Assembly: GCA_016178435.1 (NCBI GenBank)
Contig: JACOTK010000240.1
Span: forward strand, 1 to 6,555
From: Actinomycetota bacterium
GTDB taxonomy: Bacteria > Actinomycetota > Acidimicrobiia > Acidimicrobiales > CADCSY01
Length of the DNA stretch: 6,555 nt
Direction: 5' to 3'
Shown piece after piece: positions 5,948-6,555 of this stretch (the first letter of the stretch is position 1; the number at the start of each line of letters is the position of its first letter). The translations under genes and the position numbers were made by a program. The notes beneath the pieces were generated by a model. It was not told the origin of the DNA and did not search any database. It saw only the letters and a list, made by a program, of their open reading frames with translations.

Positions 5948-6555
5948 ATGACGACGACCTACGACCCCACGCATCCGCGGTATGACAACGAGGGCGACAT
6001 GCGCGACGAGCTCTTGCGCGTCTATGACCTGTGCCACGGTTGTCGCCTCTGTTTCAACCTGTGCCCCTCCTTTCCCAGCCTCTTCGAGGCCATCGATGCC
6101 CATGACGGCGACGTGGAGGCGCTGAGCGTCGCCGAGCAGGACAAGGTCGTTGACGAGTGCTACCAGTGCAAGCTCTGCTATGTGAAGTGCCCCTACGTGC
6201 CCCCCCACGAGTGGGAGCTCGACTTCCCTCGTCTGATGCTGCGCAACACGGCCGTTCGTCGCAAGCACGACGGTCTGCGAGCGAAGCTGACCGATCAGGC
6301 GCTCGGGCGAACCGATCTGGTGGGCACGCTCTCGACCATGGTCGCTCCCCTCGCCAATGCCGTGACCCAAACGCCGGGCTCGCTGCCACGTCGTGTGATG
6401 GAGAAGGTCACGGGCATCGCGGCCGAGCGGATGTTGCCTCCCTATGCGCGTCAACGCTTCAGCACGTGGTTCAAGAAGCGTGTGACGCCGACCCTCACCC
6501 GTCGACAGGGCTCCGTGACGGTCTTTCCGACCTGTCTCGTCGAGTACCAGAACCC
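5948..6555 (+). CDS. Heterodisulfide reductase/GlpC-related protein with two 4Fe-4S clusters (3' end outside window)
   Basis: The frame opens at ATG 5948 behind GAGGAG (5937-5942) and stays open to the right edge, giving 202 codons. Two ferredoxin motifs are present: CHGCRLCFNLCP (29-40) and CYQCKLCYVKCP (71-82). Both are of the CxxCxxCxxxCP type that binds 4Fe-4S clusters. A basic linker rich in likely amphipathic helices (about 95-185) follows. VFPTCLVEY at 192-200 looks like the start of the cysteine-rich CCG domain of GlpC and HdrB/D-type proteins. Family members pass electrons between donors, quinones or thiols. I recall such genes beside rubrerythrin and a DUF3501 gene in other genomes, so DUF3501 is a prediction for the next gene. 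Despite nearby glpD, the strand and partners place it with rubrerythrin, so I do not call it glpC. Confidence 0.88.
   Translation, partial: MTTTYDPTHPRYDNEGDMRDELLRVYDLCHGCRLCFNLCPSFPSLFEAIDAHDGDVEALSVAEQDKVVDECYQCKLCYVKCPYVPPHEWELDFPRLMLRNTAVRRKHDGLRAKLTDQALGRTDLVGTLSTMVAPLANAVTQTPGSLPRRVMEKVTGIAAERMLPPYARQRFSTWFKKRVTPTLTRRQGSVTVFPTCLVEYQN

Noticed and set aside
5852..6454. 200-codon minus-strand frame at the right end
   Set aside because: It is antisense to the two CxxCxxCxxxCP motifs of the plus-strand gene, which has a good GAGGAG and clear family features.
5948..6555. Naming the Fe-S protein glpC, an anaerobic glycerol-3-phosphate dehydrogenase subunit
   Set aside because: It is homologous to GlpC, but no glpA/glpB pair is present, it lies on the opposite strand from glpD, and it follows rubrerythrin, a different context.

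Overview
The window is GC-rich DNA packed with genes, and codon third positions are strongly G/C. GTG starts, coupled genes and an AGPS-like flavoprotein beside GlpD suggest a high-GC actinobacterium, possibly of the Acidimicrobiia type. That placement is an inference from gene content and composition; there is no rRNA or marker gene to confirm it. Both window edges cut through genes.

Left block, minus strand, transcribed from about 4816 toward 1. The order is glpD (FAD-dependent glycerol-3-phosphate dehydrogenase), then an FAD-linked oxidase resembling alkyldihydroxyacetonephosphate synthase (AGPS), then a GlpK-like FGGY kinase. glpD and the AGPS-like gene overlap by 4 bp. The kinase follows after 64 bp behind its own strong Shine-Dalgarno. 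Together the three could take glycerol, or a related polyol, to its phosphate and then to DHAP, with the AGPS-like enzyme acting on a DHAP derivative, perhaps in ether-lipid metabolism. Two residues of the classical glycerol pocket are replaced in the kinase. At the left edge its reading frame runs into an FG-GAP (integrin-like, calcium-binding) repeat. This is either an odd fusion or an assembly or recombination junction, and it is the strangest feature in the window.

Centre, 4817-4911. This AT-rich divergent intergenic region holds nested dyad symmetries (TATCAACAA/TTGTTGATA arms around a TAGTTG-T-CAACTA palindrome). It is a good candidate operator for the Fur/PerR-type regulator that starts immediately to its right.

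Right block, plus strand. A PerR-like Fur-family regulator comes first, followed by a short spacer carrying four perfect AACCATC heptamers. Next is a rubrerythrin without a rubredoxin domain, then a 139-bp spacer with a strong long hairpin. Last is the first part of a protein with two 4Fe-4S clusters related to GlpC/heterodisulfide reductase, cut by the right edge. This looks like a peroxide-defence module: metal-based peroxide sensing, a diiron peroxidase, and a candidate electron-transfer partner.

No tRNA, rRNA, CRISPR array or insertion sequence was recognised, and no gene-free stretch exceeds 300 bases.
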